Counted from the stretch's first letter, positions 7,922 to 15,866 are shown. The stretch is 16,509 nt of DNA from Flavobacteriaceae bacterium (GCA_002702745.1 PABM01000009.1:1-16509); one strand, 5' to 3'. Translations and numbers: made by a program. The notes: a model not told the origin generated them from the letters alone.

Positions 7922-8200
7922 TTATTTTTTTCCCTTGTTCTTAGCTCCAGCGTGGCCTCTAAAAGATCGTGTTGGAGAAAACTCACCTAATTTGTGTCCT
8001 ACCATATTTTCTGTAATATAAACAGGTATGAACTGCCTACCGTTATGAACAGCAATAGTTTGACCCACAAAATCTGGAGTTATCATACTTGCTCGTGACC
8101 AAGTCTTAATAACAGTTTTTTTATTATCCTGAATATTTTTTTCCACTTTTCTATTTAACTTATAGTGGACATATGGTCCTTTTTTTAATGATCTAGACAT
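7922..8200 (-). CDS. rpsS: 30S ribosomal protein S19 (uS19)
   Basis: A 92-residue S19 with [19 protein letters not shown] at the start, [24 protein letters not shown] (about 32-55), [22 protein letters not shown] and a basic C-terminal tail. S19 forms a heterodimer with S13 in the head of the small subunit and takes part in intersubunit bridge B1. Its ATG follows the rplB stop in the arrangement AAA-TAA-TT-ATG, two bases apart, suggesting termination-reinitiation. Length and motifs are standard. Confidence 0.97.
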   Translation of the reverse strand: MSRSLKKGPYVHYKLNRKVEKNIQDNKKTVIKTWSRASMITPDFVGQTIAVHNGRQFIPVYITENMVGHKLGEFSPTRSFRGHAGAKNKGKK

Positions 8201-8202
8201 AA

Positions 8203-9027
8203 TTATTTATTTCTTCTTTCGATAATATATTTGTTACTTTCCTTTGTTTTCGACCTTGTTCTGAATCCTTTTGCTGGAATTCCTTTTCTTGATCTTGGGT
8301 GACCACCGGAAGCTCTTCCTTCTCCACCACCCATTGGATGATCAACAGGGTTCATGGCAACTGGTCTAGTTCTAGGTCTTCTTCCTAACCATCTTGTTCT
8401 CCCTGCTTTTCCAGAAACTGTTAACTGATGATCTGAATTAGAAACCACACCTATTGTGGCAAAACAATTACCCAAAACAAGTCTAGTTTCACTTGAGGGT
8501 AACTTAATGGTAGCAAACTTACCTTCTCTAGCCATTAACTGAGCATAAGATCCAGCGCTTCTTGCTAATGTAGCACCTTTTCCAGGTCTCATTTCAATAC
8601 ATGATATTACCGTTCCTAATGGAATACTAGATAATGGCATAGAATTACCAACATCAGGTGAAACAGATTGACCCGAAACAATCTTTTGGCCAACTTTCAT
8701 TCCCTTTTGAGCAATAATATATCTCTTTTCATCGTCAGAGTAATTTATCAAAGCGATAAATGCCGATCTATTTGGATCATACTCTATTGAAGCAACTTCT
8801 CCAACAACATCATACTTATCTCTTTTAAAATCTATAACTCTATATCTTCTCTTATGACCACCACCCTTGTACCTCATAGTCATTCTACCTTGATTATTTC
8901 TTCCACCGCTTTTTTTCATCGGCTTTAAAAGAGATTTTTCAGGCTTTGACGTGGTAACTTCAGAATACTCATTGACAATTCTAAATCTTTGTCCTGGGGT
9001 TATTGGTTTTAATTTTCTGACTGACAT
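8203..9027 (-). CDS. rplB: 50S ribosomal protein L2 (uL2)
   Basis: A 274-residue L2, complete, with [11 protein letters not shown] at the N-terminus, [23 protein letters not shown] split across residues 38-60, the RNA-binding core through [13 protein letters not shown] (82-94) and the C-terminal [20 protein letters not shown] (225-244). L2 is required for subunit association and peptidyl-transferase assembly. The loop reads HPMGGGEG: Met232 stands where Escherichia coli L2 has the second His of HPHGGGEG (His229), the residue once proposed to help catalysis. This Met form is common in Bacteroidota as far as I recall. It follows rplW by 11 bases and precedes rpsS by 2. Confidence 0.98.
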   Translation of the reverse strand: MSVRKLKPITPGQRFRIVNEYSEVTTSKPEKSLLKPMKKSGGRNNQGRMTMRYKGGGHKRRYRVIDFKRDKYDVVGEVASIEYDPNRSAFIALINYSDDEKRYIIAQKGMKVGQKIVSGQSVSPDVGNSMPLSSIPLGTVISCIEMRPGKGATLARSAGSYAQLMAREGKFATIKLPSSETRLVLGNCFATIGVVSNSDHQLTVSGKAGRTRWLGRRPRTRPVAMNPVDHPMGGGEGRASGGHPRSRKGIPAKGFRTRSKTKESNKYIIERRNK

Positions 9028-9038
9028 TATCTTAAATT

Positions 9039-9329
9039 TTAAGCGTTAGCGTATAAATCAATTGATTCACCTTCTGCTAGTTGAACAATTGCTTTTTTGA
9101 AAGCATTTGTTTTACCGTATTGGATACCAGCTTTGGTATACCTTATTCTTCTATCTGAACGAACATTAATAGTTCTTACCTTATCAACTTTAACACCGTA
9201 AGAAGCTTCAACAGCTTTTTTAATTTCAACCTTGTTGGCTGATTTATTAACCTGAAAAGTGTAGCAATTATTTAATTCACTATCGTTCGTAGCCTTTTCT
9301 GTAATAATTGGTTTTATCAAAAGACTCAT
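9039..9329 (-). CDS. rplW: 50S ribosomal protein L23 (uL23)
   Basis: A 96-residue L23 with the family elements [20 protein letters not shown] (4-23), [29 protein letters not shown] (23-51) and [13 protein letters not shown]. It binds 23S rRNA at the exit of the polypeptide tunnel and is the main docking point for trigger factor and SRP. Its ATG lies two bases after the rplD stop in the arrangement AAA-TAA-TT-ATG, identical to the rplB-rpsS and rpsQ-rplN junctions. rplB follows after 11 bases. Confidence 0.97.
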   Translation of the reverse strand: MSLLIKPIITEKATNDSELNNCYTFQVNKSANKVEIKKAVEASYGVKVDKVRTINVRSDRRIRYTKAGIQYGKTNAFKKAIVQLAEGESIDLYANA

Positions 9330-9331
9330 AA

Positions 9332-9961
9332 TTATTTACTTAAATTTTCATTTATACTTAATAAAGAGCTTTCAGAAATAATAAGTTCTTTAGCATTTAA
9401 AATCTTATAAGTGCTTATCTCAGAACTAGTTACAACCTCAGACCCTTTGAAATTTCGCGACGACAAATATACATTATTATTCGGGGAACCAAATACAATG
9501 AGAGATTTTTTGTCTTCTATGTTTAATGCTTTTAAAACATCAATAAACATTTTTGTTTTAGGTGCTTTAAAATCAAAATCTTCTATCACTTTTATAGCTT
9601 TATCTTGAGCTTTTAGTGTTAATGCCGATTTTCTAGCCAATCTTTTAAGTTTCTTATTTAACTTAACTTCATAATCTCTCGGTCTTGGCCCAAAAATTCT
9701 ACCCCCACCTCTAAAGACACCAGATTTTATACTACCCGCACGAGCGGTACCGGTACCTTTTTGTTTTTTAATTTTTCTTGTACTTCCTTTAATATCTGCC
9801 CTTTCTTTAGCTTTATGAGTACCTTGTCTTTGATTTGCCAAATACTGCTTGACATCTAAATACAAAGCATGCTCGTTAGGCTCAATAGAAAATATATCTT
9901 TAGGTAGAGTTACTTCTCTGCCTGTTTCTTTACCTTTAGAATTTAATACCGCTATTTTCAT
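9332..9961 (-). CDS. rplD: 50S ribosomal protein L4 (uL4)
   Basis: A 209-residue L4. Residues from about 45 to 97 form the long basic loop that lines the exit tunnel ([45 protein letters not shown]). The C-terminal globular part includes [20 protein letters not shown] and [14 protein letters not shown]4 is an early 50S assembly protein and, in Escherichia coli, the autogenous repressor of the S10 operon through transcription attenuation and translation. That makes it the natural candidate to act on the hairpins just upstream of rplC here, although this is inference. The ATG overlaps the rplC stop by one base (TAATG), so the two are probably translationally coupled. Confidence 0.97.
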   Translation of the reverse strand: MKIAVLNSKGKETGREVTLPKDIFSIEPNEHALYLDVKQYLANQRQGTHKAKERADIKGSTRKIKKQKGTGTARAGSIKSGVFRGGGRIFGPRPRDYEVKLNKKLKRLARKSALTLKAQDKAIKVIEDFDFKAPKTKMFIDVLKALNIEDKKSLIVFGSPNNNVYLSSRNFKGSEVVTSSEISTYKILNAKELIISESSLLSINENLSK

Positions 9962-10578
9962 TACTTCTGTATTATTAAGTAAGAATTTTTATGTCCTGGT
10001 ACACAACCTTTTACCAATAAAAGATTTTTTTCAGGCATTACTTTTAAAACTCTTAAATTCAACACTTTTACTTTTTCACCACCCATTCTTCCTGCCATTT
10101 TCATTCCTTTAAACACTCTTGCAGGATAGGAAGCAGCACCTATTGATCCAGGTGCTCTTAATCTGTTATGCTGACCGTGAGTAGCTTGTCCAACACCAGC
10201 AAAGCCATGTCTTTTCACAACACCTTGAAATCCTTTTCCTTTGGAAATTCCTGAGACATCAACAAATTCACCTTCTTCAAAATGATCTACTCCAATTGTA
10301 TCTCCCAAATTCAGATCTTGATCAAAACCTTGAAATTCTACTACCTTGGTTTTAGCAACTGTACCTGCTTTTTTAGCATGGCCATGAGCTGCTTTAGTAG
10401 TACTTTTCTCTGTCTTGTCATCGAAACCTAATTGAACCGCTTTGTAGCCGTCAACTTCTTCAGTTCTGACTTGGGTAACAACACAAGGACCAGCTTCTAT
10501 GACAGTACACGGAATATTTTTTCCGCTTTCGTCAAAAATACTGGTCATTCCTATTTTTTTTCCTATTAACCCAGACAT
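9961..10578 (-). CDS. rplC: 50S ribosomal protein L3 (uL3)
   Basis: A 205-residue L3 beginning [19 protein letters not shown], with [20 protein letters not shown] (109-128), [18 protein letters not shown] (133-150), [15 protein letters not shown] and the end [22 protein letters not shown]3 is one of the first proteins to bind 23S rRNA, and its loop reaches the peptidyl-transferase centre. The position of the Gln methylated by PrmB in Escherichia coli (Gln150, in GSIGQNQ) is Ser here, so that modification cannot occur. It is preceded by the only long gap in the array (131 bases) with terminator-like RNA structure, so its expression is probably controlled separately from rpsJ. Its stop overlaps the rplD start. 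Confidence 0.97.
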   Translation of the reverse strand: MSGLIGKKIGMTSIFDESGKNIPCTVIEAGPCVVTQVRTEEVDGYKAVQLGFDDKTEKSTTKAAHGHAKKAGTVAKTKVVEFQGFDQDLNLGDTIGVDHFEEGEFVDVSGISKGKGFQGVVKRHGFAGVGQATHGQHNRLRAPGSIGAASYPARVFKGMKMAGRMGGEKVKVLNLRVLKVMPEKNLLLVKGCVPGHKNSYLIIQK

Positions 10579-10592
10579 AATTTTTTATTTTA

Positions 10593-10679
10593 TCATTTTA
10601 TTTTAAAAAAATAAGGGTCAAAATAATTTAACCCTAAATTATTTTTCTCCATTTTTCCTTTGCGAAACGCTCCGGACAT
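10593..10679 (-). CDS. Possible 28-codon leader peptide upstream of rplC
   Basis: A small frame begins with ATG at 10679, starts MSGAFRKGK, ends YFDPYFFKIK and stops at TGA (10593-10595), 14 bases before the rplC ATG. It begins 30 bases after the rpsJ stop. It spans the 11-bp hairpin, the terminator-like hairpin and the T-tract, so ribosomes translating it would melt these structures. No similarity to a known protein is recognised. In DNA this AT-rich an open run of 28 codons can arise by chance, there is no ribosome binding site to support it (none are expected in this group), and the bases may be conserved only as RNA. Treat as tentative. Confidence 0.25.
   Translation of the reverse strand: MSGAFRKGKMEKNNLGLNYFDPYFFKIK
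10605..10635 (-). terminator. Intrinsic terminator-like hairpin ahead of rplC
   Basis: On the transcribed strand AGGGTTAAA (10635-10627) pairs with TTTGACCCT (10622-10614) around the loop TTAT, giving nine base pairs with one G-U, followed directly by TATTTTTTT (10613-10605). This is the form of an intrinsic terminator. It lies only 26 bases before the rplC start codon, too close for a normal downstream promoter, so attenuation of read-through from the str genes is more likely than simple termination. The 5' arm of this hairpin is also used by the longer A/T hairpin at 10620-10645. Confidence 0.6.
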
Positions 10680-10709
10680 TTTAAACCAGTCTAAACTGGC
10701 AGGTATGAT

Positions 10710-11015
10710 TTATACCTTAATTTCAACTTCAACACCACTAGGCAATTCTAACTTCATTAGAGCATCAATTGTTTTAGAAGATGTACTATATATATCAAGT
10801 AATCTTTTATATGAACTTAATTGAAATTGCTCTCTTGACTTTTTATTTACATGAGGTGATCTCAAAACTGTAAAAAGTTTTTTATGTGTTGGCAAAGGTA
10901 TAGGACCTGTAACAACAGCACCAGTACTTTTTACGGTCTTAACAATCTTTTCAGCAGAGTTATCTACTAAACTGTGATCGTAAGACTTTAATTTTATTCT
11001 AATTTTTTGACTCAT
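10710..11015 (-). CDS. rpsJ: 30S ribosomal protein S10 (uS10, NusE)
   Basis: A 101-residue S10 beginning [20 protein letters not shown], with the conserved [22 protein letters not shown] (34-55) and the loop [19 protein letters not shown]. It is the normal length. S10 is part of the small-subunit head and, as NusE with NusB, a transcription antitermination factor. Unlike in Escherichia coli, where rpsJ opens the S10 operon, here it is separated from rplC by a structured 131-base leader and is joined instead to fusA (12 bases apart), so it appears to belong to the str block. Its NusE role beside a terminator-like element is suggestive but unproven. Confidence 0.97.
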   Translation of the reverse strand: MSQKIRIKLKSYDHSLVDNSAEKIVKTVKSTGAVVTGPIPLPTHKKLFTVLRSPHVNKKSREQFQLSSYKRLLDIYSTSSKTIDALMKLELPSGVEVEIKV

Positions 11016-11027
11016 TATTAATATTTG

Positions 11028-13157
11028 TTAAGAATCAGTTGATCCATTAGCTTTTTTAATTACCTCTTCAGAAACATTAGACGGGGTCGCAGCATAATGT
11101 GAAAACTCCATAGTAGATGTAGCTCTACCAGATGATAGCGTTCTCAATGATGTTACATATCCAAACATTTCAGATAATGGAACATCAGCCTTAACAACCT
11201 TAGATCCAGCGCGATCACCCATATCATTAACCTGACCTCTTCTTCTATTTAAATCTCCTACTATATCACCCATATTCTCTTCTGGTGTTAAAACCTCTAG
11301 TTTCATAATAGGCTCCATAATCACAAATTTTGCAAGTTTTGACGCATTTTTAAATCCAATTTTTGCAGCTAACTCAAATGATAATTGATCTGAATCGACA
11401 TCATGATAAGAGCCATCATTTAGAGTTACTTTCATTGAATCTACTTCATATCCAGCTAATGGGCCATTTTGCATTGCCATTTTAAATCCTTTTTCAACAG
11501 AAGGAATAAATTCTTTAGGAACATTCCCGCCTTTTATATTGGAAACAAACTCTAATCCTTGTTTTCCTTCTTCAGCAGGTTCAACAGTGAATGCAATATC
11601 AGCAAATTTACCTCTACCACCTGATTGTTTTTTATATACTTCGCGATGATCAGCCTTTAATGTAATAGCCTCTTTGTACTCTACCATTGGCTCTCCCTCA
11701 TTAACCTCCACCTTAAATTCTCTTTTTAGTCTATCAACAATAATATCTAAATGTAATTCTCCCATTCCAGAAATTATAGTCTGGCCTGAAGCTTCATCAG
11801 TCCTAACGGTAAACGTTGGATCTTCTTCAGAGAGCTTAGCAAGAGCCATTCCTAGCTTATCAACATCGGCTTTTGTTTTAGCCTCAACTGCTATACCAAT
11901 AACTGGATCTGGAAAATCCATACTTTCAAGTACAATTGGTGCTTTTTCAGCTGTTAAACTATCACCTGTTTTAATATCTTTAAAACCTACAGCTGCACCA
12001 ATATCACCAGCTTCAATTACATCAATTGCATTTTGTTTGTTGGAGTGCATCTGGTAGATTCTAGAAATTCTTTCTTTTTTACCGGATCTATTATTTAAAA
12101 CATATGAACCTGCAGGAAGTTTACCTGAATATACTCTAAAAAAAGCAAGTCTTCCAACAAATGGATCAGTAGCAATTTTAAATGCTAATGCAGCAAATGG
12201 CTCATCTACAGATGGTTTTCTTGAAATCTCTTCACTATTATCTGGATTAGTTCCGATAATTGCATCCTTGTCAATTGGAGACGGTAAATATCTACAAACT
12301 GCGTCTAATAAAAATTGGACTCCTTTGTTTTTGAATGCAGAACCACAAATCATAGGAATTATTGCCATATCCATTACAGCAGCACGCAATGCTTTGTGAA
12401 TTTCTTCTTCAGTTATTGAGTCTTCATCTTCCATATACTTTTCAAGAAGATCATCATCATAAGATGCTACTTCTTCAATAAGTAAACCTCTATATTTTTT
12501 TGCTTCGTCTTTCAGATTATCTGGAATTTCAACAACATCAAAGGTTGAACCCATTGATTCTTCATGCCAAATAATTGCTCTGTTTTTAATTAAATCTACA
12601 ATACCTTTAAAATCAGCTTCTTCACCAATTGGTAAAACAATCTGAACTGCATTTGAACCTAACATTTCTTTGACCTGTTTACAAACCATTGAGAAGTTTG
12701 ATCCTTGTCTATCCATTTTATTTACAAAACCAATTCTTGGCACTTTGTAATTATCAGCAAGTCTCCAGTTTGTCTCAGATTGAGGTTCTACTCCGTCTAC
12801 TGCACTAAATAAAAATACAAGTCCGTCTAATACACGCAGCGATCTATTTACTTCTACGGTAAAATCAACGTGACCAGGAGTGTCAATTATATTAAAGTGA
12901 TATCCTTTTGATTCATCATTCTTTTTTCCGTTATCAGTGGGAAAATCCCAGGTACAAGTTGTGGCAGCAGACGTAATTGTTATACCTCTCTCCTGTTCTT
13001 GCTCCATCCAATCCATTGTTGCGGCACCATCATGAACTTCACCAATTTTGTGAGAGACACCGGTATAATAGAGAATTCTTTCAGTAGTTGTGGTCTTACC
13101 AGCGTCAATGTGCGCAGCAATACCAATATTTCTTGTGTATTTTAAATCTCTTGCCAT
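11028..13157 (-). CDS. fusA: Elongation factor G
   Basis: A 709-residue translational GTPase that drives translocation and, with RRF, ribosome recycling. GTP-binding motifs are intact: AHIDAGKT (residues 15-22), the switch-I region with ERGIT (56-60), DTPGH (92-96), NKMD (146-149) and GSAFKN (272-277). Domain II begins around [15 protein letters not shown], and the C-terminal domains carry [16 protein letters not shown] and [14 protein letters not shown] short charged insert near residues 74-86 is typical of Bacteroidota EF-G. Full length and motif content mark it as the housekeeping copy. It starts 6 bases after rpsG; tuf, which follows fusA in many bacteria, is absent here. Confidence 0.98.
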   Translation of the reverse strand: MARDLKYTRNIGIAAHIDAGKTTTTERILYYTGVSHKIGEVHDGAATMDWMEQEQERGITITSAATTCTWDFPTDNGKKNDESKGYHFNIIDTPGHVDFTVEVNRSLRVLDGLVFLFSAVDGVEPQSETNWRLADNYKVPRIGFVNKMDRQGSNFSMVCKQVKEMLGSNAVQIVLPIGEEADFKGIVDLIKNRAIIWHEESMGSTFDVVEIPDNLKDEAKKYRGLLIEEVASYDDDLLEKYMEDEDSITEEEIHKALRAAVMDMAIIPMICGSAFKNKGVQFLLDAVCRYLPSPIDKDAIIGTNPDNSEEISRKPSVDEPFAALAFKIATDPFVGRLAFFRVYSGKLPAGSYVLNNRSGKKERISRIYQMHSNKQNAIDVIEAGDIGAAVGFKDIKTGDSLTAEKAPIVLESMDFPDPVIGIAVEAKTKADVDKLGMALAKLSEEDPTFTVRTDEASGQTIISGMGELHLDIIVDRLKREFKVEVNEGEPMVEYKEAITLKADHREVYKKQSGGRGKFADIAFTVEPAEEGKQGLEFVSNIKGGNVPKEFIPSVEKGFKMAMQNGPLAGYEVDSMKVTLNDGSYHDVDSDQLSFELAAKIGFKNASKLAKFVIMEPIMKLEVLTPEENMGDIVGDLNRRRGQVNDMGDRAGSKVVKADVPLSEMFGYVTSLRTLSSGRATSTMEFSHYAATPSNVSEEVIKKANGSTDS

Positions 13158-13163
13158 CTTGAA

Positions 13164-13640
13164 TTAGAATCTAAAGTGTGAAAATGCTTTGTTTGCTTCT
13201 GCCATTTTATGAGTATCAACTTTTTTCTTGACAGCAGCTCCTTCTTCTTTTGCAGCAGCTAAAACCTCAGCTGCAAGCTTTTGAGCCATTGATTTTTCAT
13301 TTCTTTTTCTAGAATAATTTATCAACCACTTCATGGCAATTGATATTTTTCTATCAGATCTGATAGGGCTTGGAATTTGGAAAGTAGCTCCACCAACTCT
13401 TCTACTTCTTACCTCAACATGAGGCATAACATTAGATAGTGCATCTTTCCAAACATCAAGTGCAGATTTTTCTTCGTCAGTCTTTTTTGATTCTACAACA
13501 TCAATTGCATCATAGAATATTCTAAAAGCAGTAGATTTTTTACCACTCCACATCATCATATTAACAAACCTAGTTACAAGTTTGTCATTAAACTTAGGGT
13601 CTGGGAGTAATGGACGTTTTTTTGCCTGCTTTTTTCTCAT
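13164..13640 (-). CDS. rpsG: 30S ribosomal protein S7 (uS7)
   Basis: A 158-residue S7 beginning [20 protein letters not shown], with [27 protein letters not shown] (21-47), [21 protein letters not shown] (72-92) and a C-terminal part ending [16 protein letters not shown]7 initiates folding of the 3' domain of 16S rRNA and lies at the mRNA and tRNA exit. In Escherichia coli S7 represses its operon by binding a structured rpsL-rpsG spacer of about 100 bases. Here that spacer is only 24 A/T-rich bases without visible structure, so that mode of control is unlikely. fusA follows after 6 bases. Confidence 0.97.
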   Translation of the reverse strand: MRKKQAKKRPLLPDPKFNDKLVTRFVNMMMWSGKKSTAFRIFYDAIDVVESKKTDEEKSALDVWKDALSNVMPHVEVRSRRVGGATFQIPSPIRSDRKISIAMKWLINYSRKRNEKSMAQKLAAEVLAAAKEEGAAVKKKVDTHKMAEANKAFSHFRF

Positions 13641-13664
13641 GTTTTATTTATCTTAATTATGCAA

Positions 13665-14039
13665 CTATTTTTTAGGTCTTTTAGCTCCGTATTTAGATCT
13701 CCTTTGGGTTCTTCCTTCGACACCAGCAGTATCTAGAGCTCCTCTGATAATATGATATCTAACACCTGGTAAATCTTTTACTCTACCGCCTCTTACTAAT
13801 ACAATTGAATGCTCTTGTAAGTTGTGTCCTTCCCCAGGGATATAAGCATTAACCTCATTTCCGTTAGTCAACCTTACCCTAGCAACTTTTCTCATCGCTG
13901 AGTTTGGCTTCTTTGGAGTCGTGGTATAAACACGAGTACATACACCTCTCCTTTGTGGACAAGAACTAAGGGCAGCCGATTTACTTTTCTTTGTAATTTT
14001 GGCTCTTCCTTTTCTTACTAATTGCGATATAGTTGGCAT
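13665..14039 (-). CDS. rpsL: 30S ribosomal protein S12 (uS12)
   Basis: A 124-residue S12, first gene of the array. Conserved parts are [31 protein letters not shown] (26-45), [28 protein letters not shown] and [20 protein letters not shown] (82-101). The two loops that reach the decoding site carry the ancestral residues: Lys43-Lys44 in TPKKPNS and Lys88 in GRVKDLPG, so no classical streptomycin-resistance substitution is present. Asp89 is the residue methylthiolated by RimO in Escherichia coli. The start is 40-odd bases downstream of a strong predicted promoter. rpsG follows after 24 bases. Confidence 0.98.
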   Translation of the reverse strand: MPTISQLVRKGRAKITKKSKSAALSSCPQRRGVCTRVYTTTPKKPNSAMRKVARVRLTNGNEVNAYIPGEGHNLQEHSIVLVRGGRVKDLPGVRYHIIRGALDTAGVEGRTQRRSKYGAKRPKK

Positions 14040-14063
14040 ACTGTAAAATATATTATTTTTTTA

Positions 14064-14080
14064 CCTCTCATTTTAAGAGG
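14064..14080 (-). promoter_or_regulatory. Hairpin at the predicted 5' end of the rpsL transcript
   Basis: On the transcribed strand CCTCTTA pairs with TGAGAGG around the loop AAA (seven pairs including one G-T), starting four bases after the promoter -7 element. The transcript would therefore begin with, or within a base or two of, this stem-loop. Such 5' hairpins can protect mRNA from decay, and it could also be a binding site for a regulator. The rest of the leader to the rpsL ATG is A/T-rich and lacks a Shine-Dalgarno sequence. Confidence 0.55.
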
Positions 14081-14084
14081 CGCG

Positions 14085-14115
14085 CAAAGTTAGAAATTTA
14101 AATCAATTATTCAAA
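14085..14115 (-). promoter_or_regulatory. Bacteroidota-type promoter for the rpsL operon
   Basis: The reverse strand reads TTTG (14115-14112), a 19-base spacer, then TAACTTTG (14092-14085). This is a perfect fit to the Bacteroidota sigma-A consensus TTTG / TAnnTTTG with preferred spacing. A/T tracts immediately upstream (around 14120-14160) could act as an UP-like element. The predicted transcription start near 14078-14081 gives a 5' untranslated region of about 40 bases before rpsL. It is the only perfect match noticed near a gene start here, in line with one strong promoter driving the array. Confidence 0.8.
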
Positions 14116-14198
14116 TGTTACATCTTAAATTTTCGAACTTTTTCAAAAAAAAATTATTAATTATATTAAAATCAATTAATTAACGTTCATTTTATCAG

Positions 14199-15866
14199 AT
14201 GAATTTTAGAAAAATTTACATAAAATCAGGTCTATTTTTGATTCAGATGCTTTTGACATTCAATTTTATCTATTCACAGGAGTATATTTTAGAATTTAAA
14301 AACACTTCTGAATCAGATAAAAAAATTAAAAAATATAATAGCTACAAGGATTTAATTTTAGCTATTGAAGACACTTTGGTTTTCATAAAAAAACAGGGAT
14401 TTTATAATGCAAAAGTCAAATCCTTTATCATGGTTGATTCATTAAACTTTAATGTGGATATAGAAAAAAACCAAAAATTAAAACATTTGCAAATAATAAA
14501 TGAAGACAAATTAGATAAGCTAGTTAAAAGTATACTAAAGTCTCACAAGTCTGAAAAAGGATTTATAAAAATCGATGAAATCGAATTTATTACAAAAGAA
14601 ATTTCAAAAAAACTTTCAGAAAAAGGATTTCCTTTTGCGAAAGTTAACTTTAAAAATCATGATTTAACACAATCATCCATTTTAAAATCAAATATTATAA
14701 TAGATTATGGATCTAGAAGATATTTGGATGAGGTCATTGTAAAGGGTTATCAAGATTTTCCAAAGAATTTTATTAAAAATATTTTTAAAATTGATAAAAA
14801 CAGATTTCTTGATCTAGATAAAGCTACAAATCAGTCAAAGTTGATAGATAATACAAATTTTGCAAGGAACATAAGGGAGCCTGAAATTTTATTTACAAAC
14901 GACTCAACTTCACTGTATATATATTTAGAAAAAATCAGAAGAAATTCGTTTGACGGTTTCGTAAGTTTTGATTCAGATGAAAACTCAGGGAAAATAAATA
15001 TTCAAGGCTATGCTAAAATAAATCTTGTAAACACATTTAACACTGGTGAAAAAATAAACTTTGATTTTAAATCTCAAAAAAATCAAGACAGATCATTAAA
15101 TTCAAATATTATTTTTCCATATTTTTTGAGCTCGCCAATTAACCTAAAATATTCTTTAAATTTAATTCAAAAAGACAGCTCTTATACCTCTAATGAGAAT
15201 TCAATTGATGCTGAATTAAATTTAAATAAATTCAAAGTTGGAATAGGTTTTCAAATAAATGAATCAAATTCAGAAAGCGAGAACCAATTTGTAGAAAATT
15301 TTAATAGTAAATTATTCAATATTTCCACAGAATATTTAATTCCAGATTCATTTGACAAATTAATATATGAAAAAGTTAAATTATTAGTCAGATATGGATC
15401 AGGGAAAAAAAATCAGTCAAATAATGAAACCCGTTTGAGTGAATACAAATTGGAATTAAGAAAAAAATTTAATTTTTCGTCTAGGTTCAAATTACAATCA
15501 TCAATTGTAAAAGAAAAAATAAATTCAAAAAATTTAGTCAATAACGAATTGATAAGATTCGGAGGGTCAGAATCTATAAGAGGTTTTGATGATAACAGCA
15601 TATTTGCTGATGGATATACACTTTTAACTAACAATCTTAATTTTTATTTAAATGACACCATATATATATACGGCATTTTTGACATAGCTAATTACACAAA
15701 TAAAATTATAGATTTAGATAATGATATATACTCTGGTGGTATAGGATTTTCTACAATTACAGAAAATGGTATTATATCAATAAATTATTCTAAAGGAAAT
15801 AATTGGGGAAATTCATTTAATCTTAAAAATGCTAAAATTAATGTAATTTTTACCACTTTTTTCTGA
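14199..15866 (+). CDS. Short Omp85/BamA-like outer-membrane protein
   Basis: A 555-residue protein, clearly divergent. Residues 1-26 form a signal peptide (positive start, hydrophobic core GLFLIQMLLTFNFI, cleavage near YSQ). Residues about 28-250 look like two or three POTRA domains, seen in the helix-plus-strand runs with KKQGFYNAKVKSF (64-76) and LSEKGFPFAKVNF (139-151). From about 251 alternating strands form the barrel. It contains FGGSESIRGF (454-463), the IRGF lid-lock motif of the Omp85 superfamily, and GIGFSTITENGIISINYSKG (514-533) near the end; the last residue is Phe, as usual for barrel proteins. Flavobacterial BamA is much longer (about 850), so this is more likely a TamA-like or accessory Omp85 protein. 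Very Lys/Asn/Ile-rich. No clear promoter upstream; it is divergent from rpsL. Confidence 0.8.
   Translation: MNFRKIYIKSGLFLIQMLLTFNFIYSQEYILEFKNTSESDKKIKKYNSYKDLILAIEDTLVFIKKQGFYNAKVKSFIMVDSLNFNVDIEKNQKLKHLQIINEDKLDKLVKSILKSHKSEKGFIKIDEIEFITKEISKKLSEKGFPFAKVNFKNHDLTQSSILKSNIIIDYGSRRYLDEVIVKGYQDFPKNFIKNIFKIDKNRFLDLDKATNQSKLIDNTNFARNIREPEILFTNDSTSLYIYLEKIRRNSFDGFVSFDSDENSGKINIQGYAKINLVNTFNTGEKINFDFKSQKNQDRSLNSNIIFPYFLSSPINLKYSLNLIQKDSSYTSNENSIDAELNLNKFKVGIGFQINESNSESENQFVENFNSKLFNISTEYLIPDSFDKLIYEKVKLLVRYGSGKKNQSNNETRLSEYKLELRKKFNFSSRFKLQSSIVKEKINSKNLVNNELIRFGGSESIRGFDDNSIFADGYTLLTNNLNFYLNDTIYIYGIFDIANYTNKIIDLDNDIYSGGIGFSTITENGIISINYSKGNNWGNSFNLKNAKINVIFTTFF

Larger units (their letters stand above)
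10579..10709 (-). promoter_or_regulatory. Structured rpsJ-rplC intergenic leader, candidate attenuator
   Basis: This 131-base spacer is the only one above 25 bases within the array. Read along the transcript it contains: a 5-bp stem CCAGT/ACTGG with loop TTAG (10686-10699), just after the rpsJ stop; a small GCG-TTT-CGC stem (10662-10670) flanked by TCC and GGA that can also pair; an 11-bp A/T-only hairpin with loop GGGT (10620-10645); and an overlapping terminator-like hairpin (described separately). The 11-bp hairpin and the terminator share bases and cannot form together, the layout of an antiterminator/terminator pair. No convincing TAnnTTTG promoter was found inside it. I do not recognise it as a named RNA family. 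Control of rplC and the following genes by ribosomal protein L4 or by leader translation is inference. Confidence 0.6.

Noticed and set aside
7918..7986. Upstream start for rplV at 7986
   Set aside because: Would overlap rpsS by 65 bases and add 23 residues that do not resemble any L22 N-terminus.
9411..10112. Two plus-strand open frames opposite rplD and rplC
   Set aside because: Both are antisense to well-identified genes and show no domain or signal.
11674..12057. 127-codon plus-strand frame opposite fusA
   Set aside because: Long but antisense to conserved EF-G sequence; Ser/Leu/Ile-rich as expected from the reverse of the fusA codons.
14116..14198. A promoter on the plus strand for the Omp85-like gene
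   Set aside because: TAAATTTT at 14126-14133 is near the -7 consensus but lacks the final G and has no TTG at the right distance upstream.
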